64,000 nucleotides of DNA from Veillonella parvula. Its GTDB lineage: Bacteria; Bacillota; Negativicutes; Veillonellales; Veillonellaceae. A program made the translations under genes and the position numbers. The stretch spans positions 855,501 to 919,500 of the forward strand of contig NZ_LR778174.1 of NCBI RefSeq assembly GCF_902810435.1, written 5' to 3'. Of the stretch, positions 1 to 8,682 are shown in pieces. How positions within the stretch are numbered: position 1 is the stretch's first letter; every line of letters begins with the position of its first letter. The notes beneath the pieces are model-generated. The model had not been told where the DNA came from and ran no database searches. It saw nothing but the letters and a program-made list of their open reading frames with translations.

Positions 1-1
1 T

Positions 2-721
2 GGTCGCTGCTTATTGTCTAACTATATGACAGGTAATCGCGATGCTAACCGTGGTCAATGTTCTCAATCTTGTCGATGGAAATATTCTCTTGTGGAATCT
101 AATCGACCTGGTGAATATTACCCAATCGAAGAAGATGAACATGGCACGTATATCTTTAACTCTAAAGACTTGTGCTTGATTCACCGCATTCCAGATCTTT
201 ATGAAGCTGGTATTGATAGCCTTAAAATCGAAGGGCGTATGAAATCAGTTCACTATTGTGCCACAGTGGCAAAAGTATATCGTACAGCGATTGATACATA
301 TCTTAAAGAAGGTAAAGATTGGTATGTTCGTCCAGAATGGATTGCAGAATTAGAAAAGATTTCCCATCGCCCTTATACAGACGGCTTTGCTGAAGGTCGT
401 CCTGATGAAACGGCGCAAAACTATGGTAAATCTACGAATACTCAAAGTCATGACTTCATCGGTTTAGTTATGAGCTACAACGAAGAAGAAAAATACGTTG
501 ATCTTGAACAACGTAATAACTTCAAGGTGGGCGATAAGGTAGAATTCTGCCAACCAAAAGGTGAACTTGTTGAAACAGTAATCGAAAAAATGACAGATGA
601 AGATGGCAATCCTATCGATGTAGCACCTCACGCACAAATGAAAGTACGCATCTATATGGATACACCACTTGAACCGTACTCCATGATGCGCCGTGAGTGC
701 AAACCTAAAGAGGATGAATAG
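2..721 (+). CDS. Peptidase U32 family protein, C-terminal part (cut by window start)
   Basis: The reading frame is open from base 2, so the true start lies upstream. The first visible residues, GRCLLSNYMTGNRDANRGQC, are the typical U32 block, followed by a Cys-Arg-Trp and the segment SKDLCLIHRIPDL. Members with this C-terminal part (YegQ/TrhP, YrrO) act in prephenate-dependent 5-hydroxylation of U34 in tRNA rather than as proven proteases. The C-terminal 80 residues form the usual beta-rich extension. A DUF4911 gene follows after 3 bases, so they are probably cotranscribed. Family is sure; the tRNA role is from family knowledge. Confidence 0.88.
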   Translation, partial: GRCLLSNYMTGNRDANRGQCSQSCRWKYSLVESNRPGEYYPIEEDEHGTYIFNSKDLCLIHRIPDLYEAGIDSLKIEGRMKSVHYCATVAKVYRTAIDTYLKEGKDWYVRPEWIAELEKISHRPYTDGFAEGRPDETAQNYGKSTNTQSHDFIGLVMSYNEEEKYVDLEQRNNFKVGDKVEFCQPKGELVETVIEKMTDEDGNPIDVAPHAQMKVRIYMDTPLEPYSMMRRECKPKEDE

Positions 722-724
722 TTT

Positions 725-1006
725 ATGAGCGGTACAGCCTTAGAGCCGAGTAAATCAATCGGTGTTTTTCCAGATGTACCAGCCTTAACCACCTCTGGAG
801 AAGAAGCGTATGTGTACTTTCACATTGATCCTAAACATACGAATTTCATAAATCGCATCATTGAAGGCTATGAATATTTAGGTGTTATGACCTCGGTAAA
901 TGCGAGTGGGCGGTGCATGTTGCGCTGCACACCATCTACAAGGCCTTTGGCGCTTGAAGTATTAAGTAGTTTATCCGACTATGTCACTATAGAAGATAAA
1001 GTATAA
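725..1006 (+). CDS. DUF4911 domain-containing protein
   Basis: A 93-residue protein whose core (about residues 28-92) carries the YVYFHIDPKHTNFINRIIEGYE pattern split around an acidic helix, as in DUF4911 proteins of Clostridia and Negativicutes. No function is known. It starts 3 bases after the U32 gene stop, and DUF4911 genes are often found next to U32 genes, which suggests a shared role around tRNA modification; that is inference only. No signal peptide or membrane segment. Confidence 0.75.
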   Translation: MSGTALEPSKSIGVFPDVPALTTSGEEAYVYFHIDPKHTNFINRIIEGYEYLGVMTSVNASGRCMLRCTPSTRPLALEVLSSLSDYVTIEDKV

Positions 1007-1101
1007 TTTTGATTGTAAATTGTATGAGGGAATTTTGTGACTATACTAGATTTACAATTATATTAAATGTATACGAATTGTAGAGAAATGAGAGTATATC
1101 T

Positions 1102-2091
1102 ATGAAACAATCTATTTTGAAACGCACATTATTAACAGCTTGCCTTGGAGTATCTATGGCAGGTGTAGCTATGGCGGGTCCTGTAGGCCCTGTAATCATT
1201 CCTCAAGCAGGGGATGTGGTTGTTATCAACCATGGCCCTGATATGACTTTCACAGGGAATATCAATTTTGATGTTGAAAGCCAAACTAACAACAATTTAC
1301 AAATTGGTTCTACTGTGATTCCTAATGTGGTATACGGTGCGGCTTTTAATAAGTCTGGCGCACCAGATACAATCATCCCGGCTCAAACGTATGTATATGT
1401 AGGCACAAAAGACGGGGCGAATGCTTTCACAGAAGCTAGCGATGCAGATAAAAAAGGTGCAAGCTGGAACGTGGAAACATTGAAGAAAACTAAATCTGGC
1501 GATGTACAATTGGCGAGCCGTGGCGTTCCTGAAAAACCATTGGCTAATCAAGTGGCAACCATTAAAGACTCCATTATGCTTAGCGCTGTAGATCTCAGTA
1601 CTACAGAGGTGGGACGCAATAGCAAGGGCGTTTTATACATGACCGTGCCTAAGGAATTGAAGTTGACTGCTGACACAGGCATTCCTGATGATGTGCGCGA
1701 AACGATGCCAGCCATGTTCCGTGGCAAGATGGGTGACTCCCTCATGGTAAATCTCATGCCTCTAAATGAGGAAGAGAAGCAACAATTAGCGGCAAATCCA
1801 CATAATGCCAATACTATCGTATTCAACCGTGGTATGAACATGGCAAAAATGATTGGTTCCTCTGCGCGTACAAGTAAGGTGTATACATACATGAAGGACC
1901 ATTATTTGAACCTTGTTATTGTAGCGAAAGATTACGATGATAACGGTGCTCGTGGTAGCGGTGTTATGATGGTATCTAAACAAGATAACTCTAATGACGT
2001 GCTCTTAACACTCTACAAAGGTCCAGACCTTTCTACTAGCAAATTGGAAAAAGTAATTGGTGCTATGTTGTCTACAAACTTCAAACGTTAA
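1102..2091 (+). CDS. Exported protein of unknown function
   Basis: The 329-residue product begins with a clear signal peptide (KR near the N-terminus, a hydrophobic stretch, and an AMA cleavage site before GPVGPV at about residue 25). The mature part is soluble and beta-rich with no domain I recognise; the C-terminal half includes a conserved-looking NRGMNMAKMIGSSARTSKV-like stretch. A ribosome site (GAGAGTA-like) precedes the ATG, and a long hairpin terminator follows at 2115, so it is probably monocistronic. In a diderm Firmicute it would be periplasmic or surface-exposed. Confidence 0.7.
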   Translation: MKQSILKRTLLTACLGVSMAGVAMAGPVGPVIIPQAGDVVVINHGPDMTFTGNINFDVESQTNNNLQIGSTVIPNVVYGAAFNKSGAPDTIIPAQTYVYVGTKDGANAFTEASDADKKGASWNVETLKKTKSGDVQLASRGVPEKPLANQVATIKDSIMLSAVDLSTTEVGRNSKGVLYMTVPKELKLTADTGIPDDVRETMPAMFRGKMGDSLMVNLMPLNEEEKQQLAANPHNANTIVFNRGMNMAKMIGSSARTSKVYTYMKDHYLNLVIVAKDYDDNGARGSGVMMVSKQDNSNDVLLTLYKGPDLSTSKLEKVIGAMLSTNFKR

Positions 2092-2114
2092 TATACAAAT
2101 AAAGTATATAAAAT

Positions 2115-2193
2115 GGCTCGAGATTCTGATATGTTCCGCCTTTACTGGTTGTCTAGTAAAGTGGGGCCATATCATTCTCGGGCCGTTTTCTTT
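2115..2193 (+). terminator. Long hairpin terminator after the exported protein
   Basis: The left arm GGCTCGAGATTCTGATATG (2115-2133) pairs imperfectly with CATATCATTCTCGGGCC (2168-2184). An inner stem CTTTACT/AGTAAAG lies between, and a T-rich run GTTTTCTTT follows. Confidence 0.65.
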
Positions 2194-2329
2194 AAAATAT
2201 AAATGTATCAATATAAATGAAGAGAAGATTTACAATTTATGGATTTAAAAAATTACAGTTTATAGTTTTCAAGAAATTTACAGTTAAACTGTATTGAATT
2301 TTTTAGTCCTCTATGATACTATAATCTAG

Positions 2330-2587
2330 TAAAAGTGATGCAAAGGACATGATTCTTTTATCCCTGTGTACCAGAGAGAGGCAGATGCTGGAAATGCCTT
2401 ACACATATATTAGAGTTACCCCCTTTAAACTGATTTGTCGAACCTAAGTAGGCAAATACGGCCGCCACCGTTATCGGGCTTAATGAAGTGAATTAACTAT
2501 ACACATATATTGGTATAGGTAGTTAACTAGGGTGGAACCGCGAATGATCTTCGTCCCTTGTTTGTAGGGATAGAAGGTCTTTTTTTA
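2330..2587 (+). promoter_or_regulatory. T-box leader of thrS
   Basis: The diagnostic T-box sequence AGGGTGGAACCGCG is at 2529-2542, just before the terminator. Upstream, AGAGAG (about 2372) and a hairpin GGCAGATGCTGGAAATGCC match the stem I apical part, and TTACCCC at 2416-2422 offers ACC (2418-2420) as a Thr specifier codon, in agreement with the gene downstream. Known mechanism: uncharged tRNA-Thr binds the specifier and the T-box bulge and favours the antiterminator, so thrS is read when threonine is short. A -10 box TATAAT at 2320-2325 could start the leader. The specifier assignment is inference; the T-box itself is clear. Confidence 0.93.
2546..2587 (+). terminator. T-box regulated terminator
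   Basis: GATCTTCGTCCCT pairs with AGGGATAGAAGGTC around a TTGTTTGT-type loop, followed by seven T. It overlaps the 3' side of the T-box antiterminator. Confidence 0.9.
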
Positions 2588-2702
2588 TTACCCAATTTCT
2601 ACAAGCTAATTACTCAATGTTTATGTATTGTGTGGTAAGTAGGTATATTGGTGAAAGTAGAAAATCAAAGCTATCCTAGTTTATAAATTGGAGGAAAGAA
2701 AA

Positions 2703-4613
2703 ATGGCAGATGTAAAAATCATTTTACCTGATGGTAGTGCAAAGGAATACGCTGCTGGCACTACTCTTGGGGAAGCAGTAAAACAATTATCTAATAGCTT
2801 GGCTAAAAAAGTACTAGCTGCAAACGTAAATGGCGAATTAACAGACCTTCGCAAAGAACTTGTAGATGGCTCTGAAGTTGCGTTCTTAACATTCGAAGAC
2901 GAAGGGGGCAAACATACTTTGCGCCATACAGCTTCTCATATCTTGGCACAAGCGGTTAAACGTTTATGGCCTGAAGCTAAATTGGCTATCGGACCTGCTA
3001 TCGATAAGGGTTTCTACTATGATATCGATATGGAACATACTTTGACTCCTGAAGATTTGGGTAAAATCGAAAAGGAAATGAGTCGTATTGTAAAAGAAAA
3101 TTTACCGATTACTAAATCCGTTATGCCTCGTCAAGAAGCTATCGAATTCTTTAAAGCTAAAAATGAAGATTACAAGGTAGAATTGATTCAAGATCTTCCT
3201 GAAGATGCTGTAATCTCTTGCTATTCTCAAGGCGATTTCATTGATCTTTGCGCAGGACCTCACGTGGCATCCACTGGTAAAGTGAAAGCTTTTAAATTAC
3301 AAAGCATTGCAGGTGCATACTGGCGTGGCGATGAAAAGAACAAAATGTTGCAACGTATTTACGGTACTGCATTTGAAAAGAAAGAAGAACTTGACGCATA
3401 CCTTCACTTGCTTGAAGAAGCAGCTAAACGGGATCATCGTAAACTTGGTAAAGAACTTGGCTTGTTTGTTATCAAAGAAGAAGGTCCTGGTTTCCCATTC
3501 TTCTTGCCAAAAGGCATGGCTCTTCGCAACGAATTAGAAAACTTCTGGCGCGAAGTTCACCATGAATTTGAATACGAAGAAATCCGTACACCAATCATCT
3601 TGAACAAACAATTGTGGGAAACATCTGGTCACTGGTTCCATTACCGTGAAAATATGTACACTACAATTATCGACGAAGAAGAATATGCAATTAAACCTAT
3701 GAACTGCCCAGGCGGTATCTTGGTTTACCAAAACGAAATGCACTCTTACCGTGACTTCCCATTGCGTTACGCTGAACTTGGCCTAGTTCACCGTCATGAA
3801 TTATCTGGTGCATTACACGGCTTGTTCCGGGTACGTGCTTTCACACAAGACGATGCTCACGTATTTATGTTGCCATCCCAAATGCAATCTGAGTTGATGA
3901 AAGTTATCGAATTATTCGACCGCATTTATAGCCAATTTGGCTTGAAGTACCATGTGGAATTATCCACTAAACCAGACAATGCTATGGGGGATGATGCGAT
4001 TTGGGAAGCCGCTACAGAAGCATTGCGTAATGCTATCGAAGCAAAAGGCATTCCATACGTAATTAACCCTGGTGATGGTGCATTCTACGGTCCTAAACTT
4101 GACTACCATATTGAAGACTCCTTGGGCCGTACATGGCAATGTGGTACTATCCAATTGGATATGAACTTGCCAGAACGTTTCCAAATTGAATATGTTGGCG
4201 AAGATGGTCAAAAACATCGCCCTATTATGATTCACCGTGCATGCTTCGGCTCCATGGAACGTTTTATCGGTATCTTAACTGAACACTATGCAGGTGCATT
4301 CCCAACATGGATGGCTCCTGTACAAGTTAAAATCTTGCCTATCTCTGAAAAACACGTTGAATATGCTAAGGACTTGGCAAAACAAATGCACCGTGACTAT
4401 GTACGTGTGGAAGTAGACGACCGCAGCGAAAAAATCGGTTATAAAATCCGCCAAGCACAAATGGCAAAGGTTCCATACATGCTTGTTGTGGGTGATAAAG
4501 AGGTCGAAGAAGGCACAGTTAACGTTCGTAAACACGGTGGTGACGAATTGGGCTCCGTACCATTCGAAGAATTCTTCAATTCTATTAAAACTGAAATTAA
4601 AGAACGCAACTAA
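2703..4613 (+). CDS. thrS: Threonine--tRNA ligase
   Basis: A 636-residue class II tRNA synthetase that charges tRNA-Thr in the cytoplasm. The order is a TGS domain (1-62), the SAD editing domain with H75 and H79 (HTASH) and a later CAGPH, the catalytic core with the Zn-binding NCPGG region, and an anticodon-binding domain from about residue 535. The ATG at 2703 is chosen because GGAGG lies at 2690; an upstream in-frame start at 2688 would place the ribosome site inside the gene. Length is normal for bacterial ThrRS. Regulated by the T-box leader. A hairpin at 4646 follows. Confidence 0.97.
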   Translation: MADVKIILPDGSAKEYAAGTTLGEAVKQLSNSLAKKVLAANVNGELTDLRKELVDGSEVAFLTFEDEGGKHTLRHTASHILAQAVKRLWPEAKLAIGPAIDKGFYYDIDMEHTLTPEDLGKIEKEMSRIVKENLPITKSVMPRQEAIEFFKAKNEDYKVELIQDLPEDAVISCYSQGDFIDLCAGPHVASTGKVKAFKLQSIAGAYWRGDEKNKMLQRIYGTAFEKKEELDAYLHLLEEAAKRDHRKLGKELGLFVIKEEGPGFPFFLPKGMALRNELENFWREVHHEFEYEEIRTPIILNKQLWETSGHWFHYRENMYTTIIDEEEYAIKPMNCPGGILVYQNEMHSYRDFPLRYAELGLVHRHELSGALHGLFRVRAFTQDDAHVFMLPSQMQSELMKVIELFDRIYSQFGLKYHVELSTKPDNAMGDDAIWEAATEALRNAIEAKGIPYVINPGDGAFYGPKLDYHIEDSLGRTWQCGTIQLDMNLPERFQIEYVGEDGQKHRPIMIHRACFGSMERFIGILTEHYAGAFPTWMAPVQVKILPISEKHVEYAKDLAKQMHRDYVRVEVDDRSEKIGYKIRQAQMAKVPYMLVVGDKEVEEGTVNVRKHGGDELGSVPFEEFFNSIKTEIKERN

Positions 4614-4645
4614 TTATTTACTCTCCTAGTAATTATAATGTTATA

Positions 4646-4719
4646 AATCCCCCTCACATCTTGCACAATTTAAATTAGTCTGTATAATTTAATAGTGATG
4701 AGATTATAAGAGGGGGATT
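4646..4719 (+). terminator. Hairpin after thrS with a long loop
   Basis: AATCCCCCTC (4646-4655) pairs perfectly with GAGGGGGATT (4710-4719), followed by TTGTATT. The loop is 54 bases and contains a promoter-like sequence. It could end thrS transcription, but the long loop makes this less sure. Confidence 0.5.
4661..4688 (+). promoter_or_regulatory. Predicted sigma-A type promoter of the downstream MFS carrier
   Basis: TTGCAC at 4661-4666 and TATAAT at 4683-4688 with a 16-base spacer. Transcription would start near 4695 and run into the gene at 4772. It lies inside the loop of the preceding hairpin. Confidence 0.55.
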
Positions 4720-4771
4720 TTGTATTATATTCGCTTTAATTGTTACCTGTGAGTAGCGAAAGGAAATGACT

Positions 4772-5977
4772 ATGAAAAAAGTAAATTCATACGGTTGGAA
4801 AGCTGTTATTGGTTCCTCTATTGGCTATGCCATGGATGGGTTTGATCTCTTGATTCTCGGCTTTATGTTGAGCTTAATTTCAGGGGACTTAGGTTTGACC
4901 ACAGGTCAAGCAGGTTCCCTTGTGACGTGGACCTTGGTAGGTGCTGTAATTGGTGGTTTTATCTTTGGTACCTTGTCAGATAAGTTTGGTCGTGTTCGTG
5001 TGTTGACATGGACTATTGTATTATTTGCTGTATTCACTGGCCTATGTGCTTTTGCACAAGGGTATTGGGATCTTCTCATATATCGTACAATTGCCGGTAT
5101 CGGCTTAGGCGGTGAATTTGGTATTGGTATGGCCTTAGCAGCTGAAGCCTGGCCTGCACAACACCGTGCAAAAGCGACGAGCTATGTTGCCATCGGCTGG
5201 CAGTTAGGCGTATTGGCCGCAGCACTGTTAACGCCCGTATTACTTCCTTATATTGGCTGGCGTGGTATGTTCATGGTTGGTATTATTCCTGCCTTTGTAG
5301 CCTGGTTCTTCCGTGCGAAATTACATGAACCAGAAATCTTTGTTCAAAGTAAAGAAATTAAAGAACACTCCCATACGAACTCATTCAAGTTATTAGTAAA
5401 AGATGTAAGAACTACAAAGACCTCTATAGGTGTTGCTATTTTAACATCTGTTCAAAACTTTGGTTATTACGGTATTATGATTTGGTTGCCTAACTTTTTG
5501 AGTAAGCAATTAGGGTTTTCCCTTACAAAATCGGGTTTGTGGACTGCCGTAACTGTATGTGGTATGATGGTCGGCATTTGGTTATTCGGACGATTGGCTG
5601 ATAAAATTGGTCGTAAACCGACATTTATTTTGTTCCAAATATGTGCTGTGGCATCTATCTTGATTTACTCTCAACTATCTGATCCAACAGCTATGCTATT
5701 TGCCGGTGCTATATTAGGGGCCTCTGTAAATGGTATGATGGGTGGCTACGGTGCCTTAATGGCGGAAGCATACCCAACAAGTGCTCGTGCAACAGCTCAA
5801 AACGTATTATTTAACATCGGTCGTGCCGTAGGTGGCTTTAGCCCAATGGTAGTAGGTATGATTATCTCATTGTACTCTTATCAAGTGGCAATCGCTTTCC
5901 TCGCGATTATCTATGTAATCGATATTTTAGCAACTGTATTCTTAATTCCTGAACTAAAAGGTAAGGAATTAGAATAA
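4772..5977 (+). CDS. MFS transporter, aromatic acid/organic acid:H+ symporter type
   Basis: A 401-residue protein with about 12 membrane segments. The first helix carries DGFDLLILGF, the DGxD signature of the AAHS (aromatic acid:H+ symporter) branch of the major facilitator superfamily, and the loop 2-3 motif reads GTLSDKFGRVRVL. AAHS proteins take up benzoate-like or small carboxylic acids with protons. The substrate here is unknown. The second ATG (4772) is preferred because AAAGGA ends 7 bases before it; the ATG at 4766 is too close. A promoter and a strong terminator bracket it, so it is monocistronic. Confidence 0.85.
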   Translation: MKKVNSYGWKAVIGSSIGYAMDGFDLLILGFMLSLISGDLGLTTGQAGSLVTWTLVGAVIGGFIFGTLSDKFGRVRVLTWTIVLFAVFTGLCAFAQGYWDLLIYRTIAGIGLGGEFGIGMALAAEAWPAQHRAKATSYVAIGWQLGVLAAALLTPVLLPYIGWRGMFMVGIIPAFVAWFFRAKLHEPEIFVQSKEIKEHSHTNSFKLLVKDVRTTKTSIGVAILTSVQNFGYYGIMIWLPNFLSKQLGFSLTKSGLWTAVTVCGMMVGIWLFGRLADKIGRKPTFILFQICAVASILIYSQLSDPTAMLFAGAILGASVNGMMGGYGALMAEAYPTSARATAQNVLFNIGRAVGGFSPMVVGMIISLYSYQVAIAFLAIIYVIDILATVFLIPELKGKELE

Positions 5978-6050
5978 ATAAATATCTGTGAAAGCTTTAC
6001 ATTGAAAAGAACATAGACGTTTTATATTGAAAGGCATATAAAAATCAAGA

Positions 6051-6078
6051 GGCTCTGTCATAAGACAGAGCCTTTTAT
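6051..6078 (+). terminator. Terminator between convergent carriers
   Basis: GGCTCTGTC (6051-6059) and GACAGAGCC (6064-6072) form a perfect 9-bp stem with a 4-base loop and a T-run. It lies between the + strand MFS gene and the end of the - strand carrier gene. Confidence 0.85.
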
Positions 6079-6141
6079 AGTATGTTTAATTTAAAATATT
6101 AGAATTATCTAGAATATTTGGTCTATTTAGAATATTTAGAC

Positions 6142-7635
6142 TTAAGCAATTCCGATCCAGTGCCAGTATGTAAGTGCAAATACGAGCATCATTATATAAC
6201 CGATGATGGTTAATGGAATACCTGTAGTCATAAATGTTTTTACATCGAATGTATCTGTACCGTAAGCTACCATGCCTTGTGGAGAGTTTACTGGTAATAC
6301 TAAACCGAAGCAGATTGCATATTGCATGAGCATTGTTACGCCAAGTGGATTAAGTCCTTCTGCGGAATGTCCCATAACTATAGAGATTACGATAGGAATC
6401 ATGGCAGAGGAAAGGGCTGTAGCTGAAGCAAATCCAAGATGGATTAAAATCAGGAAGGCAGCCATAATAGCAATCAAAAGGAACACGCTTGCTGTTTCAA
6501 GGGAGAAGGCATTTACAAATACCTGTGCGAGCCAAGTAGCAGCTTTTGTTTTAAGTAATACGGAACCCAGTCCTATACCAGCTCCAAACATAACAATCGA
6601 TCCCCAGTCGATATTTGGCTGTGCAAACTTCCAGTCCATAATACCAATTTTAGGGAAGAAGAATAAGGCAATTGCTATAATCGTAGTTGTTGTAGTATCG
6701 ATAGAGTGTAGTTTACCTCCTGTGGCCCACAATACTAATAAACCAATAGAGATGCATAACAGTTTCTTTTCATCAAATGTCATTGGACCGATTTCTTTAC
6801 GCATTTTAGCGAGTTGTACATCACCGCCAACGAGCTCTTTAAACTCTGGTTTGATAAAAGCTTGCGTTACAAAGTAGGTAATGATAGCCATAATTATGGA
6901 GAACGGTGCAGCTGCTGTGAGCCAATCAATCCAGCTTACCGATGTGTTCATCTGTGTTTGCATAAATCCAACAGCTACGAGGTTTTGAGCGGCTGCTGTT
7001 TGAATCATAATATTCCAAAATGTATCTGCTTGTACGGCACCTACCATGAGTAGGGCTGCTACACGGCTTTTACGTTCAATACCTAAGTTTTCGACGATAC
7101 CGATAATAATTGGAGCCAAACAAGCGATACGAGCCGTTGCACTTGGCACAAAGAAGGCTAGAATAAGACCTGTAATAATAACACCTAAATAGATACGGCT
7201 AACCTTTGTACCTACACTAGATAATACGAGCATAGCTATGCGACGATCGAGACCTGTTTTACGCATAGCCACGGAAATAAACATAGCTGCACCTACGAGA
7301 ATCATCGCAGGGGAAGAATAACCTGAAATAATCAGTTTTAAGGCATTGGCTGTGCCCATAGCTTTCGCTGGCGCTTCTGGATTTGGAGAGAAACCTAGTA
7401 ATAAGGCAGTGAGTGCTGTAATCATGGTCGCACTTACCGGATAGGATACAGCCGATGTCATCCACAAGATGATAGCAAAGGCGAGGACACCAATCATGCG
7501 ATGACCACCGGTAGATAATGTCTCTGGTGTAGGTAATAATAAAATGCTACCTAAAACAATAAAGGCAAGAATAAGACCTATATTTTGAATTGTTGTACGA
7601 GCCTTTTGAGGAGGCAAGCTAGTTGTTACACTCAT
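6142..7635 (-). CDS. DASS/SLC13 family anion (dicarboxylate) permease
   Basis: A 497-residue integral membrane protein of the divalent anion:Na+ symporter family (relatives CitT, SdcS, TtdT), which move succinate, malate, citrate or tartrate. Visible hallmarks are the FVPSATARIACLAP stretch in the first half and a GMVAYGTDTFDV stretch near the end, both near substrate-binding loops, and many hydrophobic helices. The start is the ATG at 7635, because GAAAGGGG lies 8-14 bases upstream; the open frame continues upstream into a 15-bp repeat array and should not be included. Uptake or exchange of dicarboxylates fits a lactate/succinate/propionate fermenter, as inference. Confidence 0.85.
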   Translation of the reverse strand: MSVTTSLPPQKARTTIQNIGLILAFIVLGSILLLPTPETLSTGGHRMIGVLAFAIILWMTSAVSYPVSATMITALTALLLGFSPNPEAPAKAMGTANALKLIISGYSSPAMILVGAAMFISVAMRKTGLDRRIAMLVLSSVGTKVSRIYLGVIITGLILAFFVPSATARIACLAPIIIGIVENLGIERKSRVAALLMVGAVQADTFWNIMIQTAAAQNLVAVGFMQTQMNTSVSWIDWLTAAAPFSIIMAIITYFVTQAFIKPEFKELVGGDVQLAKMRKEIGPMTFDEKKLLCISIGLLVLWATGGKLHSIDTTTTTIIAIALFFFPKIGIMDWKFAQPNIDWGSIVMFGAGIGLGSVLLKTKAATWLAQVFVNAFSLETASVFLLIAIMAAFLILIHLGFASATALSSAMIPIVISIVMGHSAEGLNPLGVTMLMQYAICFGLVLPVNSPQGMVAYGTDTFDVKTFMTTGIPLTIIGYIMMLVFALTYWHWIGIA

Positions 7636-7668
7636 AATAAAACCCCTTTCAGTTTGTGTAATACCTAT

Positions 7669-7818
7669 TACTGTATAATACTTAGTTAGATAATGTTTAG
7701 TTAGATAATAATCAGTTAAATAATATCTAGTTAGATAATACATAGCTAGATAATACTCACTTAAATAATACCCAGTTAGATAATATGTAGTTAGATAATA
7801 CCTTGCTAGGTAGAATAT
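7669..7818. repeat. 15-bp tandem repeat array upstream of the DASS carrier
   Basis: About ten units of AGTTAGATAATANNN follow with an exact 15-base period (unit starts 7684, 7699, 7714, 7729, 7744, 7759, 7774, 7789, 7804), with small changes between units. Read on the - strand the array is an open frame giving YYLT plus one variable residue, in frame with the carrier gene. It lies in the presumed promoter/leader region of that gene. Confidence 0.92.
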
Positions 7819-7993
7819 ATTATATATATTATTGTATCGTATTTTTCTATAGAATTAATAATCATATTATAGAAATATTGTATACATAAAGGGGGATAGG
7901 TGTCAGTAAGTATGCCTATATACAGAACTTATAATCTCTGTTATACTAAAAGAGTTGTAATAATAAATTGCTGAGAGCAACTTAAGATTGTTG

Positions 7994-8022
7994 TTGACTT
8001 TCACTATCTAATTTGTTATTAT
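7994..8022 (+). promoter_or_regulatory. Predicted promoter of infC-rpmI-rplT
   Basis: TTGACT at 7994-7999 and TATTAT at 8017-8022 with a 17-base spacer. The predicted start near 8030 gives a leader of about 120 bases that ends in the attenuator before infC. Confidence 0.6.
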
Positions 8023-8040
8023 AATTAAGTGATTTATGAA

Positions 8041-8131
8041 GCAGAGGCCATCCGCCACTCACCTAATACCAAGAAGTATGAGGTTAATATAGAGAATTCT
8101 ATTCGGATGGTGTTTGCCGTCCGTTTTTTTT
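8041..8131 (+). promoter_or_regulatory. Attenuator leader of the infC-rpmI-rplT operon (L20-leader-like)
   Basis: CGGATGG (8104-8110) can pair with CCGTCCG (8117-8123) to make a terminator followed by eight T (8124-8131). The same CGGATGG can pair with CCATCCG at 8048-8054, a competing antiterminator. In Firmicutes this operon is known to be controlled by L20 binding its own leader and causing premature termination. The mutually exclusive pairings seen here fit that scheme; the L20 site itself was not identified. Confidence 0.7.
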
Positions 8132-8152
8132 ATTCTCTTGGAGGTGAACGCT

Positions 8153-8662
8153 ATTAGCAAGGATACACCACGCATTAATGAAGAGATTCGTGCTCGTGAA
8201 CTTCGTGTCGTAGGTCCTGAAAACGAACAAATCGGTATTATGTCTGGCCGTGAGGCTTTGGCATTGGCTGAAGAACAGCATCTTGATCTTGTGGAAATTG
8301 CACCTAACGCTAAACCACCAGTAGCTCGCATTATGAACTACGGTAAATATCGTTATGAACAACAAAAACGCGAGAAAGAAGCGAAAAAGAAACAAAAAAT
8401 CGTAACTTTGAAAGAAGTCAAATTACGTCCACATATTGAAGACCATGACTTTTACGTAAAAATGAAAAATGCATCCAAATTCTTGGCTGAAGGTAACAAA
8501 GTAAAAGTAACTATCATGTTCCGCGGTCGTGAACTTTCACATCCAGAACTAGGCATGGCAGTGTTGACACGTTTTGCTGAAGAACTCAAAGAAACGGCGT
8601 CTATTGAAAAAGCAGCTAAATTAGAAGGTCGTAACATGACCATGATTTTAGTAAGTAAATAA
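8153..8662 (+). CDS. infC: Translation initiation factor IF-3
   Basis: A 169-residue IF-3 with the N-domain (about 1-75, start [14 protein letters not shown]), a basic linker (EKEAKKKQK) and the C-domain with RPHIEDHDF. It binds the 30S subunit and checks initiator tRNA and start codon. No ATG, GTG or TTG fits the ribosome site: GGAGGTG at 8140-8146 points to ATT at 8153-8155, which encodes the residue before Ser-Lys-Asp. An AUU start is known for infC in E. coli and many others and allows self-repression. First gene of the operon with rpmI and rplT. Confidence 0.93.
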   Translation: MSKDTPRINEEIRARELRVVGPENEQIGIMSGREALALAEEQHLDLVEIAPNAKPPVARIMNYGKYRYEQQKREKEAKKKQKIVTLKEVKLRPHIEDHDFYVKMKNASKFLAEGNKVKVTIMFRGRELSHPELGMAVLTRFAEELKETASIEKAAKLEGRNMTMILVSK

Positions 8663-8682
8663 GGTATTGGGAGGATTATATT

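Noticed and set aside
6272-6877. 201-residue frame opposite the DASS carrier gene
   Set aside because: It lies fully antisense to a clear membrane protein gene, has no ribosome site and no family features.
7636-7743. Longer start of the DASS carrier (adding 36 residues with YYLTx repeats)
   Set aside because: The added part is encoded by the tandem array, and a good ribosome site (AAAGGGG) lies before the ATG at 7635; the family does not have such an N-terminus.
7669-7818. CRISPR array
   Set aside because: Units are 15 bases and directly adjacent with only about 3 variable bases; there are no spacers and no cas genes.
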